Positions 43,053 to 53,246 of a stretch of 64,000 nucleotides of DNA are shown one piece after another. Made by a program: the position numbers and the translations under genes. The stretch lies in contig CAJNDS010000569.1 in NCBI GenBank assembly GCA_905221605.1, positions 780,514 to 844,513 of the forward strand, read 5' to 3'. Each line of letters begins with the position of its first letter. Positions within the stretch are counted from its first letter, which is position 1. The notes under the pieces were generated by a model. The model ran no database searches. It was not told the DNA's origin and saw only the letters and a program-made list of their open reading frames with translations. This DNA comes from Symbiodinium natans (taxonomy: Eukaryota; Sar; Dinophyceae; Suessiales; Symbiodiniaceae).

Positions 43053-43985
43053 TCAGTACAGCCAAGGGAAAGGATGACGAGTCAGGACAGCCTGGGTGAC
43101 TGCGCCAGCAAAGGCGAGCATAGCCAGACGTCCATTCTTGAGCTCGGCCAAGCGCATCTTCTTCTGGCCCTCCTCGTCGCTGGGGAACCAGCTGGTAAGA
43201 CCGTAGTCACCGGCGACCTCCAGAGAATTCCATTCGAAGACCTTCTTCGTGCAGCAGAGCTCCACGAGGCTGACCCAGAACAAGATTTGGGCGTTGACAC
43301 CTGGAGGTTTCCCAAAATAGGGCTACCCTCTTTGGGGGTTCCTATAATAAGGATTAGAGTATATTTGGGGTATTTTTGGATTTTAGGGGTACCCGTATTT
43401 TGGGAAATGCCCACCTGTGGCACCGCGGAAGGCTTCGTGAGCATCGATGGAGACAGGCACGGCCTCGAAGGAGAACTTCTCGCCGGGCAAGCGGACGAAG
43501 TCCGGGACCACCAAGCCGAGCCAGGCGAGCATACAGATGCGGCCGTGCTTGAGCTCTGCCTCACGAAGCCAAGGGACCTGCTCCGTTTTCGAAGAGAAGC
43601 CCAAGGGATCGAACTCGTAGCGGCCCCAGGCACCCTCGGAACCCACCAGGCCCTGCGCGAACTTGCCGTTGTCAAGGAGATCGATGCCGGAGTCCTCATA
43701 GGCCACGGCGAGCTCGCGGCGAGCTGACTTGCAAGCGGCCTTGTGCACCGTGCGTGCACGCACCGGGCGTGCCGAGGCGAGCGCCGTAACTGCCAGAGCG
43801 CCGCCGGCAGCAATGGCACCAATGGCGCCCACGCTGGAGCCTGCGCCAGCTCCGGTAGAGCCACGGAGCTGCGGAGCAGCCGTTGCACGCTCCCCTGCGC
43901 CTGCAAAGCCTGGCAGGAAGGTGGGGGCCACGAGGCCGGCGGCCGCCGCAGCGGCAAGGCAAGCTGTCGTCTGGCTGCTAGGCAT
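43053..43985 (-). CDS. Chlorophyll a/c-type light-harvesting antenna protein
   Basis: Two exons (43985-43415 and 43300-43053) code for 272 residues of a plastid thylakoid antenna protein, which binds chlorophyll and carotenoid and passes light energy to the photosystems. The N-terminus ([20 protein letters not shown] and a Thr/Ala/Gly/Arg-rich part to about residue 85) fits a plastid presequence. Helix 1 is [20 protein letters not shown] with the E-x-x-H-G-R chlorophyll motif. Helix 2 is [15 protein letters not shown]. Helix 3 is [20 protein letters not shown] with E-x-x-N-G-R. The spacing and W[10 protein letters not shown] start match the peridinin/fucoxanthin LHC superfamily. The start is the ATG at 43985 within CTCACCATG; an in-frame codon upstream is not an ATG. 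The intron joins in phase 1 (G|GT gives Gly). Confidence 0.93.
43301..43414 (-). mobile_element. Hairpin intron in the antenna gene
   Basis: The 114-nt GT-AG intron has near-terminal inverted repeats: TTTCCCAAAATACGGGTACC close to the donor pairs with AGGGTAGCCCTATTTTGGGA close to the acceptor, with an AT-rich loop. This is the shape expected of an introner-type insertion. Confidence 0.65.
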
Positions 43986-44317
43986 GGTGAGCAGAGCGTC
44001 GGCAGGATGTCCCCCCAAAAAAAACAAGCCTGGGCCAAATGGCTTGCAAGGTCTGGCAGTCGAGGATTTGAGGGTCTTGACCTTGGGGTTCGGCTTTTTG
44101 CGGGGCTTGAATCAACTCTGACTCGGCCAACTCGTTGATATGCAATCACTATGTAACTGACTCCGAACACGCCACAAGCAAGGAAAGATTCAGGCAGGTC
44201 TGCCCTGATCTCTACTATATCACCCTCCAGATTGCGAATTCATCATGTGCAAATGAAAACACCTGAACCTGTCCTAGGTCCTATAGATCCAACGATCAAG
44301 ACACCCCACACAAGAAA

Positions 44318-44389
44318 CTACACCCATTCTGGTGCAGCCAAAGCCTCGCCAAGCGCGGCATACTTCTCGCGTGCCTCCTCCAGACTCAC
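44318..44389 (-). CDS. Terminal coiled-coil exon (gene C end)
   Basis: Acceptor CTCATGGGCAG, then exactly 23 codons, VSLEEAREKYAALGEALAAP then EWV, and TAG. It lies about 330 bases upstream of the antenna gene ATG, in the same direction. Its frame is clear and the heptad pattern strong. Confidence 0.65.
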   Translation of the reverse strand: MSLEEAREKYAALGEALAAPEWV

Positions 44390-44698
44390 CTGCCCATGAG
44401 TAACCCTAAACCCTAAACCCTTTTTTGCATACCCAAAACCCTTTGTTTGCACCCAGACATACCCTATTCCCTAGACCCTAACCCCTAACCCCTAAATGCG
44501 GGCTTAGCTGCTCAGGGTTTCAGGGGATTTTGGGTGGCCACTTACCTGGTTCTCGTAATTAAGGGATTCTACAGGGTACCTCATGCCCTCCTTCCCTACT
44601 CAGAACCAGCCAGGTGCTGACTCTCAGGGTGCACCGCAGGGCAACACCCTGCACCGCAGCCGGCCCAGCCGACTGGGTTACATGGCAGGCCCGACTTT

Positions 44699-44743
44699 GA
44701 GGTTTAGGGTTTAGGGTTTAGGGTTTAGGGTTTAGGGTTTAGG
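44699..44743. repeat. Telomere-like TTTAGGG array
   Basis: About six heptamers. Confidence 0.85.
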
Positions 44744-45059
44744 GCAAATAAGTTGAAAGCCCTTTGGAAACAGCTACGGGCCACACTCGCCACCTGATCG
44801 AAGGGCATACCGAGGCCCCAGCAAACCAAAGGTACCAGAGAGGTTATGTTTAGCGTTAAGGGCTTAGAGCCATTTTGTGGGCCTATGACGATGGAACGGG
44901 TCATTTGGGTAGTTTGGATAGAACAGGGATGCGAATTTGGAAGGTGACAATGTTAAGCTTAGGCCCCCCCCCGACTTCTTGATGAGGATTCTGGTGAGAG
45001 GTGGTGCGGGTGATGGTTTTGTCGCACGTCAAGGCTATTGGGCTCGATCAGCACAGTAC

Positions 45060-45166
45060 TTGCAATTCCGAAGCCGGGTGCTGTGTGATGTTGCCGTGCG
45101 CTGTGAGCTGCATGTGCACGTTTGTTTCTGCACTTCCGATTCCGCGCTTGCACGAAGCAGGCAAGG
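45060..45166 (-). CDS. Candidate exon with ALPASC start (gene C)
   Basis: Acceptor CCTGCAAG, then ALPASCKRGIGSAETNVHMQ, LTAHGNITQHPASELQ, then a GT donor (CAA|GTACTG). The first part repeats the end of the exon at 42819-42950. Confidence 0.5.
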
Positions 45167-45177
45167 CTTGCAGGGGG

Positions 45178-45230
45178 GTTTAGGGTTTAGGGTTTAGGGT
45201 TTAGGGTTTAGGGTTTAGGGTTTAGGGTTA
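45178..45230. repeat. Telomere-like TTTAGGG array
   Basis: About seven heptamers directly upstream (minus strand) of the acceptor of 45060-45166. Confidence 0.9.
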
Positions 45231-45590
45231 ATTAAGAATACATTTGCCTCACACACTGCGCCGCAGCCCACGGGTCAGATGGGCTCCGGTGGACTCCTAT
45301 GAACCCTACCCGTATCCTAAGCTGAGCAGGGTCCCCCTTGCTCTTCCAACTCATTCAGGGGACTTGTCACCCACAAGGTACCGCCCAAACTTTCAACCCT
45401 TGTCGGCCCCATAAACCCTAAACGCTAAACACTAAAACCCTAAAATCCTAAACCCCACAACCCTAAAAGCCTAAACCCTTGTAGGGTTCATGCCCTCCAT
45501 TTGCACGGCCCGAGTCTTAGCTCTGAACGTCTTGTGGCCCTTCACTTCAGAACCTCAAACCTACCTACAAGAAATCCTATATGGTCATGT

Positions 45591-45692
45591 GGTCAGTTCT
45601 CCAAATGATGGTCCCTTTTTGGCTACCCTAAATAAGAGGGGCCGCCTTATGATCAGAACCCCAAAAGGGACCAGCTTTTAGAGGAGTGGCCA
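45591..45692. repeat. Dispersed repeat family Q, copy 2
   Basis: GGTCAGTTCTCC, CCCTAAATAAGAGGGGCCGC and ACCCCAAAAGGGACCAGC, matching 24690-24793. Confidence 0.7.
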
Positions 45693-46372
45693 TATGGAGC
45701 TTTACGACAATAACTTACCGAAAGATGCGGCGAAATATTTCTCAAGGTACTGTCGAGGCCCATCAGACATCGTCTCTTCAAGCTCAACTTCGGTTTGGAG
45801 CTTGCTGCTCCACTATTTAGGGTTTTTTTCTTTTGGTGTCCTTCTGTTGAACAGGATATGTCACGGATGCTGAACTGGCTTTCCTCTTGAAGCAATCGTT
45901 TCGGCATTGTTCGCAGACGGACTGGGAAATAGACCTGCGGCTCAGCAAACAAACATCTATCTGAAGTGGCCCGGTTGTTGGACGTCCTCACATCACACTT
46001 CACGAACTTCGAAAGCTGGCCGCGCAGAAACATCGAGATTTCTTCATACATCTAAAGGGACTTCCGACGCATGCAAGAAGCCACCTCTGCCGAAATTTGA
46101 AATTCTCGCGACTTCCGGACACATAAAGCAGGGCAGACGGGGTGGTAGACCTTATGACATTGAGGCCTTAATAATTAGAAGGGTGTTAATGGGGGTTGTT
46201 ATAGCATAATTCCAAGGGAGCCAAAAGGGAATGCCATTAGAAATTATTCCGACCCCTACATCAACTGGCTGTATAAACCCACTAAACCCTTAACCCTCAA
46301 TAACCCTCAACCCTCAACCCTGAACCCTAAACCCTAAACCCTAAACCCTCAACCCTAGCTACATAGCGCTGC

Positions 46373-46414
46373 CTGGAGTGCCTCCGACGCAGCCTTCATC
46401 TCCCGAGCCGTGGC
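46373..46414 (-). CDS. Coiled-coil mini-exon (gene C)
   Basis: Acceptor CGTCGCCAG, then ATAREMKAASEALQ, then a GC donor (CAG|GCAGCG). 14 codons, phase 0. CCCTAAA-like repeats lie to its left and TTTAGGG to its right. Confidence 0.6.
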
Positions 46415-46492
46415 CTGGCGACGTATGGTTCGTAGTTTTTTTTTTTTTTTTAGGGTTTAGGGTTTAGGGTTTAGGGTTTAGGGTTTAGGGTC

Positions 46493-46601
46493 CCAGAGGG
46501 TCCATTTGTAGTACTATTATGGAATTAGGTACCCAAAAGCCACACTGGATAGGGTTTTGGGGTACCCAAATCCATAATAGTACCACAAATGGACCCTCTG
46601 G
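46493..46601. mobile_element. Near-perfect 109-bp fold-back
   Basis: Arms of about 46 bases differ at about four positions: CCAGAGGGTCCATTTGTAGT at the left, its inverse at the right, with GGTACCC inside. The loop is about 16 bases. It lies in an intron right after a TTTAGGG array. Confidence 0.8.
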
Positions 46602-46756
46602 TGTCTGTACAATAATTGAAAAAGTACTATGGTAGTATATCAATACAACACATAAGAAGATACTACTAGGGTCTTCAGGTTTCCTGAGGACGATCTTGTG
46701 GGTGGCGTTTGCCTTTCAGCTAGAAGGATCGCTGCCCGTGTCGGAGTGCTCCTGCT

Positions 46757-46885
46757 TAAAGAAAAACAAACGCCCTTCTGGGATTCAACTTCGCACTCAG
46801 CACGACTCAGAGCCCAAAGGCCCGAATCCCTGAAGGGCTGTGCCCCTTTTCTGGTGCACGGCACCGTCTGCAGATTCTCAAGCTG
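46757..46885 (-). CDS. Possible exon (gene C)
   Basis: Open frame after TTCTGTAG: QLENLQTVPCTRKGAQPF, then LSRAECEVESQK. There may be an early donor after QLENLQT (ACG|GTGCCG). Weak but plausible. Confidence 0.3.
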
Positions 46886-47244
46886 CTACAGAACCCCAAG
46901 ACTTCTTGCGACATCACTGACTGAACTCGGAAGCCCAGGAGCTTTCGGGGTTTGGGTTTAGGGTTTAGGGTTTAGATGGTTTAGGGTTTAGGGAGTAGGG
47001 TCCAAAACACATAGGAACTGTGCAGCCCTGCACCCTCGAAGATCGAAGCCACTGACGTCAAAACCACGGATCACTGAGCCGCCAGCACCCCCTTGTTGAC
47101 TCCCTGCGAAGACCACTGAAGCCCCAGAGCCACGAATTCCCACACTTCCAAAGTCCCAAAAACCCTAGACCCTAGACCCTAAACCCTGAATCCCAAGCCC
47201 TAAACCCCCCGAAACCTCGAAGCCCAACCAAGAATGCACAAGCG

Positions 47245-47318
47245 TCCGGAAACATTCGCGTCCTCGCCTCAGCCTCGGCTTTTCGAGTTCGGAGACCCCG
47301 AAGTTGCTCTGAGGTGAC
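47245..47318 (-). CDS. Coiled-coil mini-exon (gene C)
   Basis: Acceptor TTCCTGCGAG, then VTSEQLRGLRTRKAEAEART and RMFP. Strong basic/acidic helix. Donor uncertain. Confidence 0.55.
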
Positions 47319-47350
47319 CTCGCAGGAATGTTTGTGCTTTAGGGATGAGG

Positions 47351-47388
47351 GTTGGGATGTTCCCCCCTTATACTAACCGTCCTTCCTA
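47351..47388. mobile_element. Fold-back family M, left half only
   Basis: TTGGGATGTTCCCCCCTTAT and CTAACCGTCCTT, then abruptly CCTAAACCC heptamers. The right half is missing, so the element was cut or replaced by the array. Confidence 0.55.
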
Positions 47389-47712
47389 AACCCTAAACCC
47401 TAAACCCTAAACCCTAAACCGCATTTTTGGATGTTCACGGTGAGGATTTCTTCTATGGGTCTCCAAGGGCTCTAGGACTCTAGGATTTGCTTGGGGGTTC
47501 GTAGGGGGGCTCTGGGTCTTCTGTGATCTGAGAAGTTTCTTGGTCGAATGTGCTAGCGCTTTCGGCACTTTCGGGTTTTCTCTATCGGTTTTTGAGGGGC
47601 TTTCGTCCTTGACGCTGTCTCTTTGGCACTTGCCACTCAGCTAGACGCTGAACACTTTCCAAGTTTAAAGTTTCTTCTGCCGCCCGCATAGCTGAACTGT
47701 CAAAACTATAGG

Positions 47713-47846
47713 TTGGGATGTTCCCCCTGGTTATACTAACAGTCCTTACTAGGAATTCTAATAAGGAGCATTTGCTAGGGACTATAATAGGGGTACTAGA
47801 ATCCCTATTCAGGACTGCTAGTCTATAAGGGGGAATATTATCCCAA
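47713..47846. mobile_element. Fold-back element family M, copy 5
   Basis: Left TTGGGATGTTCCCCC, right GGGGGAATATTATCCCAA, with GGACTATAATAGGGGTACTA inside. Slightly longer than the other copies. Confidence 0.7.
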
Positions 47847-47925
47847 GTTGCGGTGCTCCAGGTTTGAGCTCCGGTCTGCCGGGTTGCCCTGCACCCAACA
47901 TCTGAGGCGCCCTTTACTGGGGTAG

Positions 47926-47955
47926 GTTTGGGGGGGGGGGGGGGGGGGGGGAAGG
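47926..47955. repeat. Poly-G tract
   Basis: About 20 G followed by a G/A-rich run. Confidence 0.85.
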
Positions 47956-48371
47956 GGGCGGGTATAGAGAATTACATGTTTGAATTGTGGCTTTATAAGG
48001 ATTATGTAGGGGATGTAGGGCAATCACAACTCAGAATCATGTTCAATCCAACCCCTATCTTATGCAGAATGGGGGGGGAATTTAAGGTCCTCCTGAACGA
48101 GGAATCGCGCTCCAAGGTTCGTGAGCATCCCAGTGCTAAATGAATGCTGAAAGGCGCCCCTTGCAACAGCAATTGTCGAAAGCCGTCTGTTTATAACTTT
48201 TTCCGGCCTCCTTATAGATAGAACCAACTAGGAACTGAAACGGTGTTGAGGATCAGCAAAACAAACAACCACCCTAAATCCTACACCCTAAACCCAAACC
48301 CTAAACTAAACCCTGCAAAACCCTCGAGTATCAGCCCCTCAAGAGCCCCCGGCGTTGAGCTGGTACCCGAC

Positions 48372-48398
48372 ATCCTGGGCCTTCGAGGGGTCCACCTC
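48372..48398 (-). CDS. Possible micro-exon (gene C)
   Basis: Acceptor TATCCAAG, then EVDPSKAQD, then GT (GAT|GTCGGG). It might run on to about 48345 (VGYQLNAG). Confidence 0.4.
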
Positions 48399-49346
48399 CT
48401 TGGATAGCAAGACAACGTTTCGGGGCTTGGAGAGGTCTGGAACAAACCTATAATGTGTATATATATATATATATACATAGATGTATAGTTGACAAGTGAA
48501 AAGTTTATAGAGTTGACTCTGGGATGAAAAAAAAGAAGTGAAACCATGGTAAGGGCCACATTCGGGGCTCTTGAACCCAAAGAGGGGTTGATCTTCGATG
48601 AGGCTTAGAAAAGAATCACAGGGTCCTTAAGGCAGGGGAGGGTGGGGGGGTGGGGGGAGGCACCGACGGAACCTCAGGGAAGCTTAGGGAGCCTTAGGGA
48701 GTAGTGGGGAGTATTAGGGTTACGGGTTTAGGATGCCTTGTGGTTTATGAGCGGATTGTTGACTCTGGCTTCACAAAGGCCACCCGCTATATACGCTCAT
48801 CAATATCCCTGAGGTGCCCTAAGTTTCACTCACCACACTACTACTTGCTCGAGACCCCACCCCCGAAAAAGAAAGACACATGAGAATACACATAACAATA
48901 CTAATCCCAAAAATGCCCTTATAACGAAGAATATTCGATTTCTTTGGTGGTGGTTCTTCAGCAAATCGTCGGGCCCTAAACCCTAAACCTCGTCCCAGGC
49001 ACAGCATCGCTCTTGAGAGCCTCCGGAGTGCAGCAATCGACTACCGGGTCTAGGGCTTGGGGGCGCAGGCTTGTGGTCGCATGGGGGGGGGGGGGGGGGG
49101 GCGCTGGCTTCCATTGCATGTTGCATCCACAGAGCAAAAGCGGGTCCCAAAAATGCGCACACTTTCAGTGCTATTGGGGGGTGATCGTATCCCAAAAAGT
49201 GTAGAGTGCACCTAGGTTTAAAAGGGTACAATGGGTACAATACCCTTCATTTGTGCGTTTGATTGGGCTTACAAGAATGAGTTTACACGGAGATCCGCAC
49301 CCTAACAGTACCCTAAACCCTAAACCCTTTTCCCTCAACCCTAAAC

Positions 49347-49379
49347 CCTAGAGGCTGCTGGAGAGTCCTCATACTGCTC
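49347..49379 (-). CDS. Possible micro-exon (gene C)
   Basis: Strong acceptor (TTTTTTTTCCAGTGCAG), then EQYEDSPAAS, with a donor in the heptamer (AGG|GTTTAGGG). 33 nt. Confidence 0.5.
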
Positions 49380-49851
49380 CTGCACTGGAAAAAAAATGTG
49401 GGCGGAGTGGTGCCCTGCCTCGTCCTGCTGGAGCACTCCGAGGATGTACATCCTTGAGACGGCTTAGGGTTTAGGGTTTAGGGTTTAGGGTTTAGGGAAC
49501 AGGTTTAGCGTTTTGTTGGCGCTCGCATGGCTGGACCAACCACTCATCAGGTCTCTGACTATCTCGATTTCTCAACGTTTGGGGGTAGGGCTCAGGGTTT
49601 AGGATGAATTTTGTGTTGCTGAGTCGCAGTAACTGTAGGGGCCTGGGCTTGACGACTCGAACCTAGACCCGAAATCAGCACGCAAAAATGCCAAATCTCA
49701 GCATGTTCTCGAAGAGCCGTAAACCCGAAACCCCAAACTCCAAACCCTAAACCCTTTTACAGCAGGCCTCGGTTCACAGCAGCCCGGTTCCAGCATCACA
49801 CTCACTACTGCAGAGCGAGCAAACCCTAAACCCTAACAAGCCCCATGAGCC

Positions 49852-49917
49852 CTCAACTCTCTGAGAGTGCAAGGCAGGCTTCCAGCGGCGCTGCTCCAGC
49901 TCCAACTGCAGCTTCGC
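49852..49917 (-). CDS. Coiled-coil mini-exon (gene C)
   Basis: Acceptor GGCCCAG, then [20 protein letters not shown]. The acceptor side is a long CA/CG microsatellite. The donor is not clear. Confidence 0.55.
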
Positions 49918-49931
49918 CTGGGCCGGTCACC

Positions 49932-50055
<124 letters not shown>

Positions 50056-50094
50056 AAACAACAGACATGGGAAATGCATACATAAACATATACC

Positions 50095-50120
50095 AATACA
50101 TATACATGTACATGTGCATG

Positions 50121-50184
<64 letters not shown>

Positions 50185-50205
50185 GAGAGAGAGAGAGAGA
50201 GAGCG
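50095..50205. repeat. TACATA and GA microsatellites
   Basis: A CATATA tract followed by a GAGA run at about 50183-50202; a GT run lies at 50238-50258. Confidence 0.9.
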
Positions 50206-50749
50206 AAAGAGACTGCTACACATTTTGTCACACGCACAGTGTGTGTGTGTGTGTGTGTAATTATGAAAGAATATGAAAGAATGCATATGTACATGTGTAC
50301 CATACATATATATATATACATATATATCTGCATATAATGTTGTTTCGGCAGTTATGCGAGACTTTTGGGTTTGGGGAGTTTGGGATCCTATGCCCCAATA
50401 ATTAGGTGGAATGTCAGTCGTGGAACCTTGGACATTCAGTTCCTTGCTCTTTCCTGCAGGGAGAAAGTAGTAATTAGCTGGCAAAAGCCACGATTGTCTA
50501 CGGTTCAGGCAGGAGGAAAATAAATCCAGTAGCCCGATGTCAAGCACTCTACGCCTCGACGTTGCGTGCGTCGCACGTTGCAAATCCTTTCCGCGCAAAG
50601 CCATGAAACCGCAAACTCCTGCAAATTGCTGTGTGACCCAAGTATGTCTATACTCCCCTTAGAACCTTAATGAACATAATATTTTTTAATTATATCCTGT
50701 CGGGTTTTATATAAACAACATTTTGAAAAATGATTCCCAAGGGGGATAT

Positions 50750-50876
50750 AGAAGCATCTCGGCTGAGGGAGGACGAGCCTCGTTGTTCCCCTCTCGTGCA
50801 GTTCGAAGCTCTTTCTGCAAGCCTGGTCGAGTCCAAACGGTGGACCCAAAAACTTTGAGAGCCTCTTCTCCAAGTC
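50750..50876 (-). CDS. Candidate exon (gene C)
   Basis: Acceptor GGATTCAAG, then DLEKRLSKFLGPPFGLDQAC, then RKSFELHERGTTRLVLPQ. The frame is open to 50667 without a clear donor. Coding character is good. Confidence 0.5.
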
Positions 50877-51217
50877 CTTGAATCCCTAACCCCCAAAGCA
50901 AGAGAATAGAAACTGCTTCAGCTCTCAATGGTGTGTAGGGGAAGGTCGCTTGATACCTGGTCCAGACCCGAAAGCCTCTCAAAGCTTCAAGAAGCCCTTT
51001 TTCCATCTGGGACCTGTGCAACTATAAGGCCCCGATAAGGCCTTCGTTTTTAAGGAGCCCTACTGCCCTGTTCTTGCAGCAGGACTCCTCACCACAAGCC
51101 CTATAAACCCTAAACCCTAAACCCTAAACCCTGAACCCTTTTCCAAGAGACCCTAAACCCTAAACCCGTTCTGATGCTTGTTCCCCAAGTTGCTGGACCC
51201 AGGGTCCTGCCTGCCAC

Positions 51218-51253
51218 GCGGTCCTCAGCGCTTTTGGCAGCCTTCTCGAGTTC
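51218..51253 (-). CDS. Coiled-coil mini-exon (gene C)
   Basis: Acceptor AAAGTCAG, then ELEKAAKSAEDR, then a GT donor (CGC|GTGGCAGG). 12 codons in phase 0. The frame is open further (VAGRTLG). TTTAGGG repeats lie at the acceptor side. Confidence 0.6.
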
Positions 51254-51299
51254 CTGACTTTAGGGTTTAGGGTTTAGGGTTTAGGGTTTAGGGTTTAGA

Positions 51300-52080
51300 C
51301 TCTACCATGCAAGGTCATGATGCATGCGTTCTGTATAGCTACATGGTAGTATGACGTGGTGCTGTGTTTATATTCTTTTTGTCTTCATGTGTTCCTGCTG
51401 CAGCCTGATTGGCGGGGTCCTCCATGTGCGCAGCACTCGTCTCCCCGTAACGCGCTGACTTTGCGTGGTTTGGGAAGATTCGCATATGCGCTGGATCAGC
51501 TCCATCGCGCAAGAAACATTCGCTGAGGCTTGCAAGTTCTAATCTCCTCCCCCAGTATGAAGCCCGGAATATGTTCTATCCCCAGAATACTCTAATACAC
51601 TATGACTGGAGTCGCTAATCAAAGTCAATAGGTAGGGGGGGGGGGAAATATTACGTAGGTGAAGAGGCTTCCTGCGGCTTCACAAAGCTATGTCCGTCAG
51701 CCCTAGAGCGATCGTTTTGTGCCCCGCCTCGCTATGGGTCTTCTTCAGGCGCGTTATCCTTGGAAGCAGTGCACATCTCAGCATATTTGATGAAGGCCCC
51801 CCGACCCTGCAGGCATACCGCACGCCGCAGCACGCAACCGTATAAAGTTCAGTTGAGAGCACAAGTCTTTCAAGCACGCTCAGCCTGCCCAGAAAGCCGC
51901 GGTATTGTCACCTATTTGATCACGTATGAGGCTTATAACGAGAGGAATTTAAAACTGCTTCAAGGTTCCTGATCAGAGTTGGGAGGTCCAGTCCCATCAC
52001 CCTGAACCCTAAACCCTAAGCCCTAAACCCTAAAGACCTACCCCTTGACCCTTAAACCCTACAGTGTCTGTCTAAGAGAA
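51300..52080. other. Stretch without a supported gene
   Basis: Mostly unique sequence with short heptamer runs near 51255-51298 and 51998-52035. Short overlapping ORFs on both strands at 51680-51970 lack splice or family support. Confidence 0.4.
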
Positions 52081-52089
52081 ATCAAGACA

Positions 52090-52140
52090 TCTGGCTCCGA
52101 GATGCTGCCCTTCCAACTCAGCACACTTCTTCTCCAGCAC
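52090..52140 (-). CDS. Coiled-coil mini-exon (gene C)
   Basis: Acceptor TACTTTGCAG, then VLEKKCAELEGQHLGAR. Strong acceptor, good helix. Donor uncertain. Confidence 0.6.
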
Positions 52141-53062
52141 CTGCAAAGTATACTGAAAATTGGAACCCTAGCAAAAACTTTTTTGCTGTTTCTTAGGAAT
52201 TTGAGTGCCCAAGAATTAACAATTATTTCCAAGTTTCCCTAAGAAAACAGCTTTGCAGAGACTCCCGTGGGCTCAAGGCAGAACGAGCTGCGCCCTGAGT
52301 AGGCCCCTGGTTTGAACTTGAGGCTGAGGCTCAGGGTTCAGGGTTCAGCATTTCGGGTTTAGGGCTTCGTGCCGCGGGACCTTAGTTGTAATTAACCCCC
52401 CAAGAAAGGAACAAAATAGGGTTCGGCCCTACCTGACGCGCTATTCAGTCTCTGTCTCTGTTGCATGCGAACATAGCGACAAGCTGCAAAGGTGCGCGCT
52501 TTGGAACGGTCGAGCTTCAAAATGATAATTAGTGGTGTTGGGGGCCGTGATGTTGGGCACAGGAAGCCCTAACCCCTAACAACATTCCAGATTGAGGAAC
52601 TCTTGATGGGCCATATGTTGTGCAAGGGTCTCATGCAAAACTACAGCATACGAAAGCCCTAACCCTGCAAGTGGTATTTGGCTAAAACCCTAAACCCTAA
52701 ACCACACGGAGCCCTCTCTCTCTCTCGCAGCCTCGGGTTCGTCAGCTGACGTCCTTCGCCAGCAAAGCCAGTGCTCTTAGAGCCAGGCCAACACCGCCCA
52801 TCTTAAGCAGTGTCTAACACAACTACAGACTACACATACATATATATGTATATGTATATTATTATTGTTATTCTTATTATTATCATTACTACTATTATGA
52901 TTATATATATATATATTTATAGATATATGTATATCGTGCCCACACCTTGGAAACCCTGAACCCTAAACCCATGAATCGCAAGAAGCCGTAAACCCCAAAA
53001 AGCCGTAGCTTTGCCCCCCCAAAAGGCCTTGAAGTGATGTTGGTAAGGCACACGGAGCTAAC

Positions 53063-53099
53063 CCTTTTGCAGAAAGATCCACAACATGTCAAAAGCAAT
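53063..53099 (-). CDS. Hydrophobic mini-exon
   Basis: Acceptor CCTCAGCAG, then IAFDMLWIFLQK, then a GT donor (G|GTTAGC). It fits in phase 0 with the exon at 53136-53212. Confidence 0.5.
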
Positions 53100-53135
53100 C
53101 TGCTGAGGTGTGGGAAGTATGCAATAGCTCACTAC

Positions 53136-53212
53136 CTCAAGCAGGAACAGCACGCGCGACGAAATCATCGGGGCACAGGTCGAATTGCAGACTATGTGGG
53201 CCGTTTGTGGCT
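53136..53212 (-). CDS. Hydrophobic exon upstream of 53099
   Basis: Frame reading CAPMISSRVLFLLE before a GT donor (GAG|GTAGTGAGC); it joins 53063-53099 in phase 0. The joined peptide looks like one amphipathic helix. It faintly recalls the helical repeats of MIF4G-type proteins, but this is not secure. Confidence 0.45.
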
Positions 53213-53246
53213 CAGCACAACGCAGGAAGCACAGTCGACCTAGGAC

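Noticed and set aside
43082-44170. 362-codon minus-strand ORF over the antenna gene
   Set aside because: Shadow frame. The antenna helices with their chlorophyll motifs are in another frame joined by the intron.
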